A stretch of DNA of 51,134 nt from assembly GCA_024220525.1 (NCBI GenBank), contig JAMYWO010000062.1, forward strand, positions 38,629-89,762, read 5' to 3'. The notes under the pieces were generated by a model. That model ran no database searches, was not told the origin of the DNA, and saw only the letters and a program-made list of their open reading frames with translations. Positions 12,216-21,425 of this stretch are shown here, piece after piece. The position numbers and the translations under genes were made by a program. The DNA is from Cochliopodium minus (taxonomy: Eukaryota; Discosea; Himatismenida; Cochliopodiidae). Positions within the stretch are counted from its first letter, which is position 1. The number at the start of each line of letters is the position of its first letter.

Positions 12216-12292
12216 GTAACTTTCCAAATTTTTTTTTTTTATTAATATGCAAAAAGTTTTGTTTTTTGAAAAATAATATAAAAAATAAAGAG

Positions 12293-13444
12293 ATGAAATT
12301 GAGCAAAACATTCAATAAGATCATAAAAAAGAATAGATATTATTCCAATCCCACAATTACAGTGGATTATCATGAAATAGACAAATTTTCCAAATTATCA
12401 AAAGAATGGTTTGTATATAAAGACTCAATCAAATTCCTATATAAGCATTATCTTGAAAGGATCTAATCTTTATAATAAATTTAAAGGTGGGATCCTGAAG
12501 GAAAAATGAAGCCATTGTTAGAAATGAATCCAATAAGAGTGAAATATATAAGATCTCAATTATGCACGCTATTCGAAAGGAATCCAAATGTGATCCGTCC
12601 ACTAGAGGGATTGAGGATCTTGGATTGTGGATGTGGAGCAGGTATCTTAACAGAATCCCTTGCTAATTTAGGAGGTAAAGTCACAGCAATAGATGCAGCA
12701 GAATCCAATATAGAGGTGGCCATCTCTCATGCCAAATCCCATCTATCCCCTGAGATATTCGCCAATATCGATTATAGAGTATCTGCCATTGAGCAATTGG
12801 AGTCTGATCCATTTGATGTGGTGGTATCATTGGAAGTTATAGAACATGTCAACGATCCCAAATTCTTTGTAGAAAATTGCGCGAAATTTGTGAAAAAAAA
12901 TTCTGATGGTAATTTGTTCATTCAACAACCAATTTTGATTTACCTTTAATTATTTATAAAATCTATTCCAATTAATCAAATTTCAACCGATAATTTCAAT
13001 TCATTAACCTTTATAATTTATTTTGGAATAAAAGCCAAATAATTTGATCTCAACAAACATACTATTACAATCGAAATTATCATATACAATTGATCTTTTC
13101 ATTCATGAATTTAATCTCCGCTTACAAATCATTCAAACAACTTTTTTTGATTATTTCTAGATTCTTCCTCCAAAAAAGGAGCTCTCATCTTTTCCACATT
13201 GAACAGAACCCTCAAATCTTATTTATTTTCTATTGTAGCAGCTGAGAAGGTTTTGGGATGGGTCCCTGAGGGAACTCATTCTCACCAGAAATATATCAGA
13301 CCAGATGAATTGGAGGGGATGATCAAAAGCAGCAATATGAGTGTGCACAACGTTTCTGGCTTCTCTTATAACCCTATTACTGGTATTTGGTCCATTTCCA
13401 ATGATACTTCTGTCAATTATATCATCACCTCTGTTCCATATTGA
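12293..13444 (+). CDS. coq3: Ubiquinone biosynthesis O-methyltransferase COQ3
   Basis: Exons 12293-12408, 12487-12908 and 13179-13444 join in phase to give 267 aa. The enzyme performs the two SAM-dependent O-methylations of ubiquinone synthesis on the matrix face of the inner mitochondrial membrane. Seen here: a basic N-terminus compatible with import, the COQ3 start block KFSKLSKEWWDPEGK and MNPIRVKYI, SAM motif I LDCGCGAGILTE, VVVSLEVIEHV, and the diagnostic STLNRTLKSYLF-IVAAEKVLGWVPEGTH block. Length is normal for UbiG/COQ3. An in-phase upstream exon (12104-12215) could extend the N-terminus. Presence of COQ3 implies a quinone-using organelle. Confidence 0.93.
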
Positions 13445-13458
13445 ATTCAAAAGTTAAA

Positions 13459-13815
13459 TTAAATTTTTAAAAATTTTTTACAAACTAAATATCCATATTG
13501 ATCATCCATTTTTACCTTTTCATCTAATTCCCTTTTCCTTTTTTCGGAATTACAAAAGTATTTTCTCTTGCCACATCAAAAACAACCAAAGCTCCAACAG
13601 CCTAGAAAAAAAAAAATTCTATTCACAAACCTAAATTAAGATAAAAAATTGGAATTGGAAAGAAATACATCCTTTTTTCGTTTGGAAAGTCCCTTTAAGG
13701 TTTTATTTTTGAATATATTTTGGAATTTCATTTTCAATTCCACCTTCCAAAATTAGATCTAAAAATTGAAAATAGTTGTAATTGCTTCAAGATCTTTTTT
13801 AAAACCATGATAATT
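13459..13815 (-). pseudogene. Coding-like segment with frameshifts, unrecognised
   Basis: On the minus strand, conserved-looking peptide can be read only by changing frame: NYHGFKKDLEAITTIF, then DLILEGGIENEIPKYIQK, then LKGLSKRKKD, then (after an AG acceptor at 13602) AVGALVVFDVARENTF, then a Lys-rich tail. Frame changes fall at runs of T or A. The AVGALVVFD piece resembles a Rab GTPase strand, but nothing else supports a Rab. It could be a decayed gene or an active gene with sequence errors. Confidence 0.35.
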
Positions 13816-13866
13816 CTAATAAAAAAAAAAAAAAAAAATAATCAGTTTTTTATTCAATAAAAGATA

Positions 13867-15364
13867 ATGTCGTTATCTTGGAAGGCTTTGGATGCATTTG
13901 CTATAGGTTAATTAACCATATCATTAAAAATATACTAATTTAATAAATTTTTTGTTGCAACAAAAAATAAATTCCAATTGATCAGCATTGTATCAATATA
14001 ATGCCAAAGAAGGTTCCAGAGAATTGAGTTTTCCAAAAGGAGCAAAATTTGAAATTTTGCAGGTAAAAAAAAAAAAAATATAAAAGAAGGAATCAAAACG
14101 ATATTATTTTTGGAAATGAATGGTATATGAATCGATAATCAAAATGGACCAATAAATTCAATATATCCTCCAAAAAAAAAATATAATTTTCCATTCACTC
14201 AATTTTGCAAAAAAAAACAGGAATATAAAGGATGGGTGAAGGTATATCTCCTTCCTGAAAAGAAATTAGGATTGGTGCCACTAAATCATCTCAAGGTATT
14301 CAAAAAAGAAGATCTGAGCAAGGAGGTGATCCAGAAATTCCTGGGACAATCGCCAAACCAAACCAACAAAGTGCCAGAACAGAAGCCGCCAGAACAGAAG
14401 AACCTGTCGAACATAAAAAACGAACTGAGCAGGATCTCACAAAGGATAAACAACACGAAGCTGCAATACAACAACAGAAAGACACAAAATCTAGAGATCT
14501 GCATCAAATGCAAAGCACATATGAATGCATCGCTTCCTTTTTGTACGAAATGCGGAACAAAGAAACAATTTTTGTTGGACAATAAGAAAGACGAAAAAAA
14601 AGAGTCAACAAGCAATATTTCTAGTACAAACAAAACATCATTAAGTGTACCTATATCCAATAATAACAAATCTTCCTCCTCCTCCTCTTCTTCTTCTTCT
14701 TCTTCTTCTTCTTCTTCGAACAACTCTTCTTCTAATTCTACTTCTCCTGGGAGATCTGGATTCATCTCGGCTTCTCCTAGCAATGAGAGCCACCTCCAAA
14801 AAATTCAACAGATGACCAAACAGCTTCAGGAGGAAAAAAACAAGGTAATCATCCTCTTACTTTTTAAAATTAATTTTTCTTTTGTTTAAAAATTTTTTAC
14901 TATTCACTTTTTTTATCAATTTAATTTTTATTCTTTTAAAAAATCAGTTTTAATTTTTTTAAAAAAATCAGTTTTAATTTCTTTAAAAAATTTCTTCATT
15001 TTTATTTTTATTTGAAAAATATATTTTTCAAAATCAAGTTAATTTTTTTTGTTCACATTTTTTTTTTTTCTGTGTGCAGAACTCTCTTCTCGAAAAAAAA
15101 ATATCAGGAAACGAAGAAAACAAGCAACTGCAATCCAAGATAGAAAACCTTCAATTACAAAACCTGAAACTCCTCACTGAGAACAAAAATCTTACCAAGG
15201 GCAACCAATCCAAGCTCGAAAACGAAAAGCTTTTGGAAGAAAACAAAAAACTTTCGTCTCAAATCGATAAATTGGAGCTCTCCTTGAAAAACTCTAATTT
15301 GAGGGAACAAAGCCTCCAAATGGAGGGTAAAAAAAAAATGATAAAATTTTTTGAATTATTTTAA
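13867..15364 (+). CDS. SH3 domain, zinc-ribbon and coiled-coil protein
   Basis: Exons 13867-13906, 13986-14062, 14221-14844 and 15080-15364 (in phase) encode 341 aa. Residues about 12-62 form an SH3 domain: ALYQYNAKEGSRELSFPKGA, then EYKGWVKVY and LGLVPLNHLKV. Residues about 125-145 hold a Cys4 zinc ribbon (CIKCKAHMNASLPFCTKCG). A serine tract of about 17 residues, coded by a TCT/TCC run at 14675-14720, separates this from a C-terminal coiled coil rich in Lys, Glu, Leu and Asn. The combination suggests a cytoskeletal or signalling scaffold (inference). The last exon runs into repeats just before the N at 15458, so the true 3' end may lie beyond the gap. Confidence 0.75.
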
Positions 15365-15384
15365 AAATGATTTTTTAATGATTT

Positions 15385-15535
15385 TTTATTTTTTATTTCA
15401 AATTTTTTATTTCAAATTTTTTATTTCAAATTTTTTATTTCAAATTTTTTATTTCAANAATAAAAAATAAAAAATAAAAAATAAAAAATAAAAAATAAAA
15501 AATAAAAAATAAAAAATAAAAAATAAAAAATAATA
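15385..15535. repeat. Back-to-back satellites around an assembly gap
   Basis: About five copies of a 14-bp unit (ATTTCAAATTTTTT) are followed by N at 15458 and about eleven copies of the 7-mer ATAAAAA. The join of two unrelated arrays at one N suggests collapsed or misjoined repeats. Confidence 0.8.
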
Positions 15536-15721
15536 GAAATATTTTTAAATTTTTATTTTAAAAATTAATTTTACTTTGTTGTTTTCAATTCCTAATTAAA
15601 AATTAACTTAGTTGATTTTTTTTTTTTTAAAAAAAAAAAAAAGATTGAACCCTACAAAATGAATATTTTGAATAAAAAAAATTAAATATAAAAATGATAA
15701 TTCAAAGAAAAGAGGTTTTAC

Positions 15722-16941
15722 CAATTGACCATATTCATTATCTAAAAAAGTCAAAAAATTTTAATTTTAAAATTTTATTTTTGTTGTAATTATGAGTTTT
15801 TTTACAACCACACCCAAGCAAATCACCATTTTTTTTGTAGATGAGAGTGTGAGAGCCTCCCATATACACACTTTTTATCAAAGTGTCCACCATAACCAAT
15901 TTTGGTGTGAATTCATTATCACAGTTTCCCAAACCTTAAATTTTTTAAAAAATTATTAAAAAATAATTCAATTTTTTTGTGAAAAAATATTTTTTTTTTA
16001 CCCTTCATTTAAAAAAAAATATTTTTTTTTTACAATTTTTAAATGATTTTTTTTTTTAATTTTACTAATTGTCCCTTTTCACCCTTCCCAAAAGAAAACA
16101 ACTCACCATTCACACTCAAAATCATGGTTTGGTTGAGTCCACAGAATATTTTTTTGATTTTGGGGATGTTCTCCAAATACTTTGGTGTCTTTTGAATCGC
16201 CAAATTTTCGCCTAATCCACATTGTCCTATTAAAAATGAATTTTTTTAATTTTTTTTTAATTTTTTTTATTTTACCCTTTTTTTGTTTTGTTTTATAATT
16301 CTCATTTTTTTTAAACAAGAAAAAAAAAAAGATACTTTCTCATTCCAACCAAACACAATCACCTTGTGATCTTTTGTCAAGAGAATAGTATGTACTTCTC
16401 CTATTTTTGTTTTTAATAGTAAAAATTAATAAAAAAGAATGAATTTTAAAAGAATTTTTTTTTGCCACATTCCACTGATTGAATGTTAGTATCTTGCATG
16501 ACAAGATTTGGTATTTTTATATTGCACAAAGTACCTAAAATATACATATTCAAATTAAAACAATGAATTCAATTTATTTCAAATGGAAAATAAATTAATT
16601 ACCCAATCCTAATTGGCCATATTCTCCTCTCTTTAATTCATTTAATTTAAATTTCGTGATATATATAATTATTTTTTTTTTGTGAAAATTTTATCTTTAC
16701 ACCAAAAGAAAATAATTTTCCATTATTCAGGAGAATGATTGTATGATGCCATCCCAAAGATATACATTTCACATCTATTTTGATTTAGAATAAAAAAAAA
16801 ATTTATCTTGAAAATGAAATTTAACTTTCATTCCTTGCGTACCTTTGAAATCATGCAGTGAATTCATTGATGATCCCAAAAATTTGTGTGATCCTAATTG
16901 CCCATAATAATTATATCCAAAAGTAACCAATTTTCCTTTGT
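15722..16941 (-). CDS. RCC1-repeat protein, incomplete and possibly decayed
   Basis: Exons in order: 16941-16843, 16774-16701, 16630-16603, 16534-16466, 16400-16336, 16226-16066, 15934-15806, 15741-15722. They encode RCC1 blades: LVTFGYNYYGQLGS, LLNNGKLFSFG, GEYGQLGLG, VIVFGWNEK, GQCGLGEN, ELFSFGKGEKGQL, TLIYKKNGDLLGCG and YNEYGQL. Two junctions (16336 to 16226 and 16066 to 15934) are each short of one G for the expected GQ/GL reading with canonical GT-AG splicing. The intron between 16466 and 16400 has a GC donor. Neither a start nor a C-terminus is found; the 3' side runs into the gap at 15458. RCC1 identity is strong; function and integrity are uncertain. Confidence 0.7.
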
Positions 16942-17349
16942 CTTCATTTACAAAAATAAAATAAAATTGAGTTTGAATAAATAAATATTAAAACCATGAG
17001 TTTACAATCATAAAAACAACTGTGGAAAGAAAAGCAAGACATTTTTTTTTTTTAAATTTTTTTTTCTTGATCAATTTCATATCTCAAATTAGATAGAATC
17101 TATATGAAATTTTTTTGGGATCTTTATCGAGCAAACAGTAAAAACCAATAATCGCATCAAAATTAAATCAAAAAATAAAATATTTTTCTTTCTATTATAT
17201 TATAATTAACTTTTTCAAATCCAATCTATAAATTTTTAATAAGAGGAAGAGTATATCAGGTTTGATGGATTTGTAGGAACAAGATGTTACAATTTAGAGC
17301 AATCATATCTTTGTTTCTATGATTTATATTATTATTTTTTGATAGGGAT

Positions 17350-17425
17350 GTCCAAAAATATTACAACAGTTTAAATTTTGTTAGTAAAAATATTTTATCC
17401 GCTAACAAAGTTGTAATATTTGGAC
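17350..17425 (+). mobile_element. MITE-like repeat, copy 1
   Basis: A 76-bp element with terminal inverted repeats (GTCCAAAAATATTACAAC at the left, matching GTTGTAATATTTGGAC at the right). A near-identical copy lies inverted at 17941-18015. Confidence 0.6.
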
Positions 17426-17439
17426 AGGTCTATTTTTTT

Positions 17440-17478
17440 GAGAATATAAAAATACGTGGAACATATTTTTATATTCTC
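17440..17478. repeat. Near-perfect palindrome
   Basis: Arms GAGAATATAAAAATA and TATTTTTATATTCTC (15 nt each) surround a 9-nt loop. It lies 15 bp beyond MITE copy 1, in what is probably an intron or intergenic DNA. Confidence 0.7.
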
Positions 17479-17530
17479 AATATCCAGTAAAATGAAAGAA
17501 TATACCATTCAAATCAAAAAAAATTTTTAC

Positions 17531-18290
17531 CTATTAGGTAATGATTTTCGTCCCTGCTATTTTTCCCTGCAAAAGAAATGGAATGCAAATTTTTGTTCTG
17601 TATAAATGCTTTTTTAATAGGATCAAAGTTCAAATGAATGTCATGATAATCCGTAGGATATTTGAAACTGAAACCATTGACACTTTTGTTGTTGATGAGG
17701 AACTTCGAAACTTCCTCCGAAAAATCTCCCACAATATTGAATCCTTCAAAAGATATTTCTTTTATCTTATCATTATTTATTAATCTAAACATTAAAAAAA
17801 TATTAAAATTTGGTCGAAATTAATTGAAAAATAATACTTATTGAAATTAATTGAAAAATAAAAAATAAAAAATAAAAAATTAAATATATCAAAATAAAAA
17901 AATAAAAAAAATAAAAAAATAAAAATATTTATCTAGACATGTCCAAAATTTACAACTTTTTTAGCGGATAAAATATTTTTACTAACAAAATTTAAACTGT
18001 TGTAAAATTTTGAACATCTCTAATGTTTATCGAAAAAAAAAAACTACTTATTGAGAATTTGTTGAATGATTTTTATCTCTTGTGTTTTGTCTCCTTCAAG
18101 AAGTGAGAATGTTAATTTCTGGATTGAAAGATTTTCATTCAAATATTGACAGAAAAGATCCCAATCGACATCCTCAGAGATATTCTCCACTTTTATCGAA
18201 CTCAATGTCTTTGCATCCTTCAGATAATCCATCAGCAAATAACATAAAAATTTAGGAACACCAATCACTTGATTAGAAAGAACCAACTTT
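17531..18290 (-). CDS. Leucine-rich-repeat-like protein, partial
   Basis: Two in-phase exons are visible: 18290-18048 (opened by the N at 18291) and 17784-17531. Their protein has an LRR-like cadence: KLVLSNQVIG, TLSSIKVENI, NLSIQKLTFS, KIKEISFEGFNI, SVNGFSFKYP, NLHSISFAG. The intron between them carries MITE copy 2, and the intron after the second exon carries copy 1. The 5' end is lost in the assembly gap and I find no convincing 3' exon. The repeats suggest a protein-interaction role only. Confidence 0.5.
17941..18015 (-). mobile_element. MITE-like repeat, copy 2 (inverted)
   Basis: A 75-bp inverted copy of 17350-17425. The core ATTTTATCCGCTAAC of copy 1 reads here as TTAGCGGATAAAAT. The ends again pair with each other (GTCCAAAATTTACAAC with GTTGTAAAATTTTGAAC). 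Confidence 0.6.
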
Positions 18291-18291
18291 N

Positions 18292-18411
18292 ATAACTAAA
18301 TTTCGCCCAAATTCAAACTAAATTCAACCTAAAAAAGTTAGTGTTTTGGTGACTTGGTTCCCTTATCAGGCCTAAATTTCGCCTAAGCCTCAACTTTTTG
18401 ACTGCTAGGGA
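18292..18411 (-). mobile_element. Transposon-end-like repeat beside an assembly gap
   Basis: On the minus strand it begins CCCTAGCAGT and contains CGAAATTTAG-like motifs, as does the repeat at 49814. It abuts the N at 18291. It is not flanked by TTAA, so the end may be degenerate or misassembled. Confidence 0.4.
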
Positions 18412-18557
18412 ATAAAAATTTTTGATTTGAAAAAAATTATCAATGAATTGGAATATCTATTGAGTTCAATTGAGAAAATTAATTTTTATTTTATCAATTT
18501 ATTTTTAATTTATTATGATAAAAAGAAAAACAAAAGTAAGGTAAAATTTCGTTTTTA

Positions 18558-19459
18558 TTATAAATATATTGGAAACTTGTGAGTTTTTCTCATTTCATCG
18601 ATTATATTGTTCAACTCATTGTGAAAAGGGGAGGCCATCAATTTACCGAAGGGAGTTCTGATGAAAAAATCCTTCAATCTCAACAACTTCTCATCTGCGT
18701 GGGTCACCACGTGGTCTATTAGTAGGCTTTCTGTTATTTCTTTGTTTTGTTCTTCTTTATACTTATGTGCTCCGTATTCCTTGCATCTCTTGAGTCCAAT
18801 TAATCCCAATGCCTCTATTTTGTCTGCGTCACTAACAATGTTTCTCACTACAAATGAAAATAAAAAAAAAAAAATATTAAAATAATTTGAAAATAACCCA
18901 GAAACCCCTTTTCTCCTAATTCTCCCAAAAAATCGATTTGTTGGTTCATTAATATAGCATTGTTTTCTTTGCTGTAGGAAATGTAGTCCACCATCTTTAA
19001 AATCAAATCGGTTCTTTCTGGGTTTTTAACTAACTCCTCAACAAAACTTTTGACTTGACTCTTCAACACCCCTTCTTTGTCATCTTTTAAAAAAAAAAAT
19101 TTGATTAAAAATTTCCAAAATAAATTTCTAATAATTAATAGATTTACATTTGTGATCCGCAACATCATGCAACATTGCCACAAGGATAATATTGTCCAAA
19201 ACCAATGTGTCTAGATTTTTGATATGTGCATTTTTTATTAACTGCAAAATATTTGAGGTTTTATCATCCTCCAAATAGATTTGTAAAGAATTCAATGTCA
19301 CTATGACAGAAATATTAATTTTTCTTGAATATTTCTTTTATCATTTTTTTTTTTTTCACCTTTATCCATATGTGAAACTACGTGGCTCTCATCTCTCCCA
19401 AGGGTGATTTTATCAACGAATTCATAAAGAGATTGATATAATTTGATGCTGTTTTCCAT
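18558..19459 (-). CDS. HD-domain metal-dependent phosphohydrolase
   Basis: Exons 19459-19360, 19300-19148, 19083-18898 and 18847-18558 join in phase to 242 aa. HD-superfamily landmarks: DESHVVSHM (first His region), VAMLHDVADHKY (the paired HD), ISYSKE, and VSDADKIEALGLIGLKRC (the late Asp). These match single-domain YedJ/YpgQ-type hydrolases, which act on nucleotides or similar phosphoesters. The length is normal and all expected metal ligands appear to be present. The substrate cannot be read from sequence. The gene is divergent from the MEA1-like gene, with 80 bp between their start codons. Confidence 0.85.
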
Positions 19460-19539
19460 CTTCACGAAGATTCTTTTGAATTTTTTTTTTATTTTAATCA
19501 AATAGAGAAAGATAATAAAAAATAAAAAAAAATTGATAA

Positions 19540-20573
19540 ATGGACACTGATCAATCCAAAAATAAAGATAATGATCAAGATGAATGGGTTTTCCATTCAC
19601 CAAATAACAATGACAACATAGATGAATTCAAATCCAGCAACAATGATTTCTTCTCTAGCAATGAGGTTGATGAAGAAGGATTCGCCCCAATTCCATTAGC
19701 AAACGATGATGACGATTCATGGGAACCAATGGAAAATAATGATGAGTAAGTATAAGATTTTAGATTAAAATTAAACAAAAGGAGAACAAATAATTAAACT
19801 TAAAAATTTCCAAATATGTCCAAAATATATTTGTCATCTTGTTTAATAAATATAGAAATATTTTATGGAAAATAATCAAAATAAAAATAGAACAGATTTC
19901 ATCAATGGAGATTCTCATTATCAAAATTTCAATGAGTATAATTTGGATGATAATACCGATAATAAGAAGGAAGATGGATACGATTTGACAGATGAGAAGA
20001 TAAATGAAATAAAGAATATAATGAGCAACATAACTTTGAAGAATGTGCCAAAATGGGTGAACAGCATCAACCATAAGACGGTGGAAAATCTTAATAATGA
20101 AAACAAATTGAAAAATCAACAAAATCAAAAGAAAACAAACATAAAGAAGAATCAATCCAACAACGTAATTCCAACTTTTATACATAATTTTCATTATTGA
20201 TATCTGATTAAACAAACATCATCATCATTTTTAGATTAAGATTAATCCCAATGTGAAGATGCAATTGACATTTAATTTTGGAGACAAACAAGATATAGGG
20301 GATGATACCACCCCTACCTTTGATCCCAATGAGATGGAAGATCCCAACGAAGGTCAGAAAATAGATTTCTACAGTTTCGATGATAGGAAGGAGGGGAATG
20401 GTTTGCTTGCTTTGGAGTTTGATGATGAGGAGCAGTTCCAGGAGATGATGGTCAACATAAGGGATCAGAATGTTAATAATCTTCTTGTGGAAGATAATGA
20501 AAATGGGATTGAATACGAAGATTTGGAAGACAAAAATGATGTGAATAGTAATGATAAAGAAGATAATAAATAA
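19540..20573 (+). CDS. Acidic MEA1-like protein
   Basis: Exons 19540-19745, 19891-20164 and 20235-20573 are phase-consistent and encode 272 aa. The protein is strongly acidic and Asn-rich. It has EEGFAPIPL near residue 47 and INEIKNIMSNITLKNVPKWV in the middle, reminiscent of the male-enhanced-antigen-1 family (a GYQPL motif, then an I-x-x-VM-x-x-x-L-x-x-x-P-x-WA block). The C-terminal third (FDDEEQFQEMMVNIRD) is unrecognised. Function unknown. The family call is by eye and tentative; the gene itself is well supported by three matching intron phases. Confidence 0.65.
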
Positions 20574-20622
20574 TTTTTTTTTATTGTTGTGGAATGTACA
20601 ATATTTTATATTTCTTGTCCAT

Positions 20623-21153
20623 TCAATTCATCAGATCTTCTATATCCTCTTTTTTGCATCTGCATGGTGGATATTTTGGATTATAATCCATCGGACCATG
20701 AGTTCCATCACCTACATTGATATATTATTAGATTCTTTGAGGATTATAATCCTCTTATTTGAAGATAAAGTGTTTTGCTTGGAAATATAAAAAATAAAAA
20801 TAATCTTACAATAAGGAGGAGCTCTTGTATATTTACATCCACAAATTGAATGGAGTGTTTGATTTGGGGGTTTGAATGATATTGGTTTGAATCTGTAATT
20901 TATTACCCAATCAAAATGGACAAAAAAAAAAAAGTGAAAAATAAAATTACGAAGTACCCTTATGGCTGCCATCACACCATGGTTGTGTCTTGGATAATCC
21001 ACAAGAACACCATAGATAGGTTTTGTTTGAATCGAGATCTCTCAAGTTATATGGTCCATATAAAGGGATCTTTGGTATTTCATTGGGTAATTTGCAATTA
21101 TGGCATTTATTGTCTTTCTTTTTATCAGAATTTATATCTTGAGTATCATTCAT
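20623..21153 (-). CDS. Dual CDGSH iron-sulfur (NEET) protein
   Basis: Exons 21153-20951, 20892-20810 and 20711-20623 join in phase to 124 aa. Two CDGSH motifs are present. The first is [20 protein letters not shown], with the Cys-x-Cys...Cys...His ligands. The second is spread over exons 2 and 3: [17 protein letters not shown]. Two motifs in one short soluble chain is the layout of CISD3/MiNT-type NEET proteins, which carry 2Fe-2S clusters in the mitochondrial matrix. The N-terminus is not an obvious targeting peptide and also carries a C-x-x-C pair (CHNCK). No transmembrane helix, unlike CISD1/2. Confidence 0.92.
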
Positions 21154-21425
21154 TTTTTTTTATTAATTTTTCATTTTAAACATTTTATAGTTTTACAGAG
21201 GATATTTTGAAACGGATCAAATTTTATAAACTCCTCAAGTGAATTTCTTCTTTGTATTATGATTCTTTGCTTTTTAAAATTTAATGGTTTTTCTATTTTT
21301 AGAAAATAAATGAAATTTGAAATTTGATAGTTGTTAAAATATTTGTTTAATTTTATGATAAAGGCAAAAACAATGCTTCAATGTTTTCACAATTTTTATT
21401 AAAAAATAATCAAAATAATAGTGAA

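Noticed and set aside
13503-13601. Rab GTPase gene
   Set aside because: Only one strand-like peptide fits; no P-loop, switch or NKxD motif is found nearby.
14286-14783. Minus-strand ORF with a poly-Glu run
   Set aside because: Shadow of the serine-coding TCT/TCC tract of the SH3 gene.
19540-19749. Separate 69-codon gene ending at 19749
   Set aside because: The donor at 19746 joins the acceptor at 19890 in phase, extending the frame into the MEA1-like protein.
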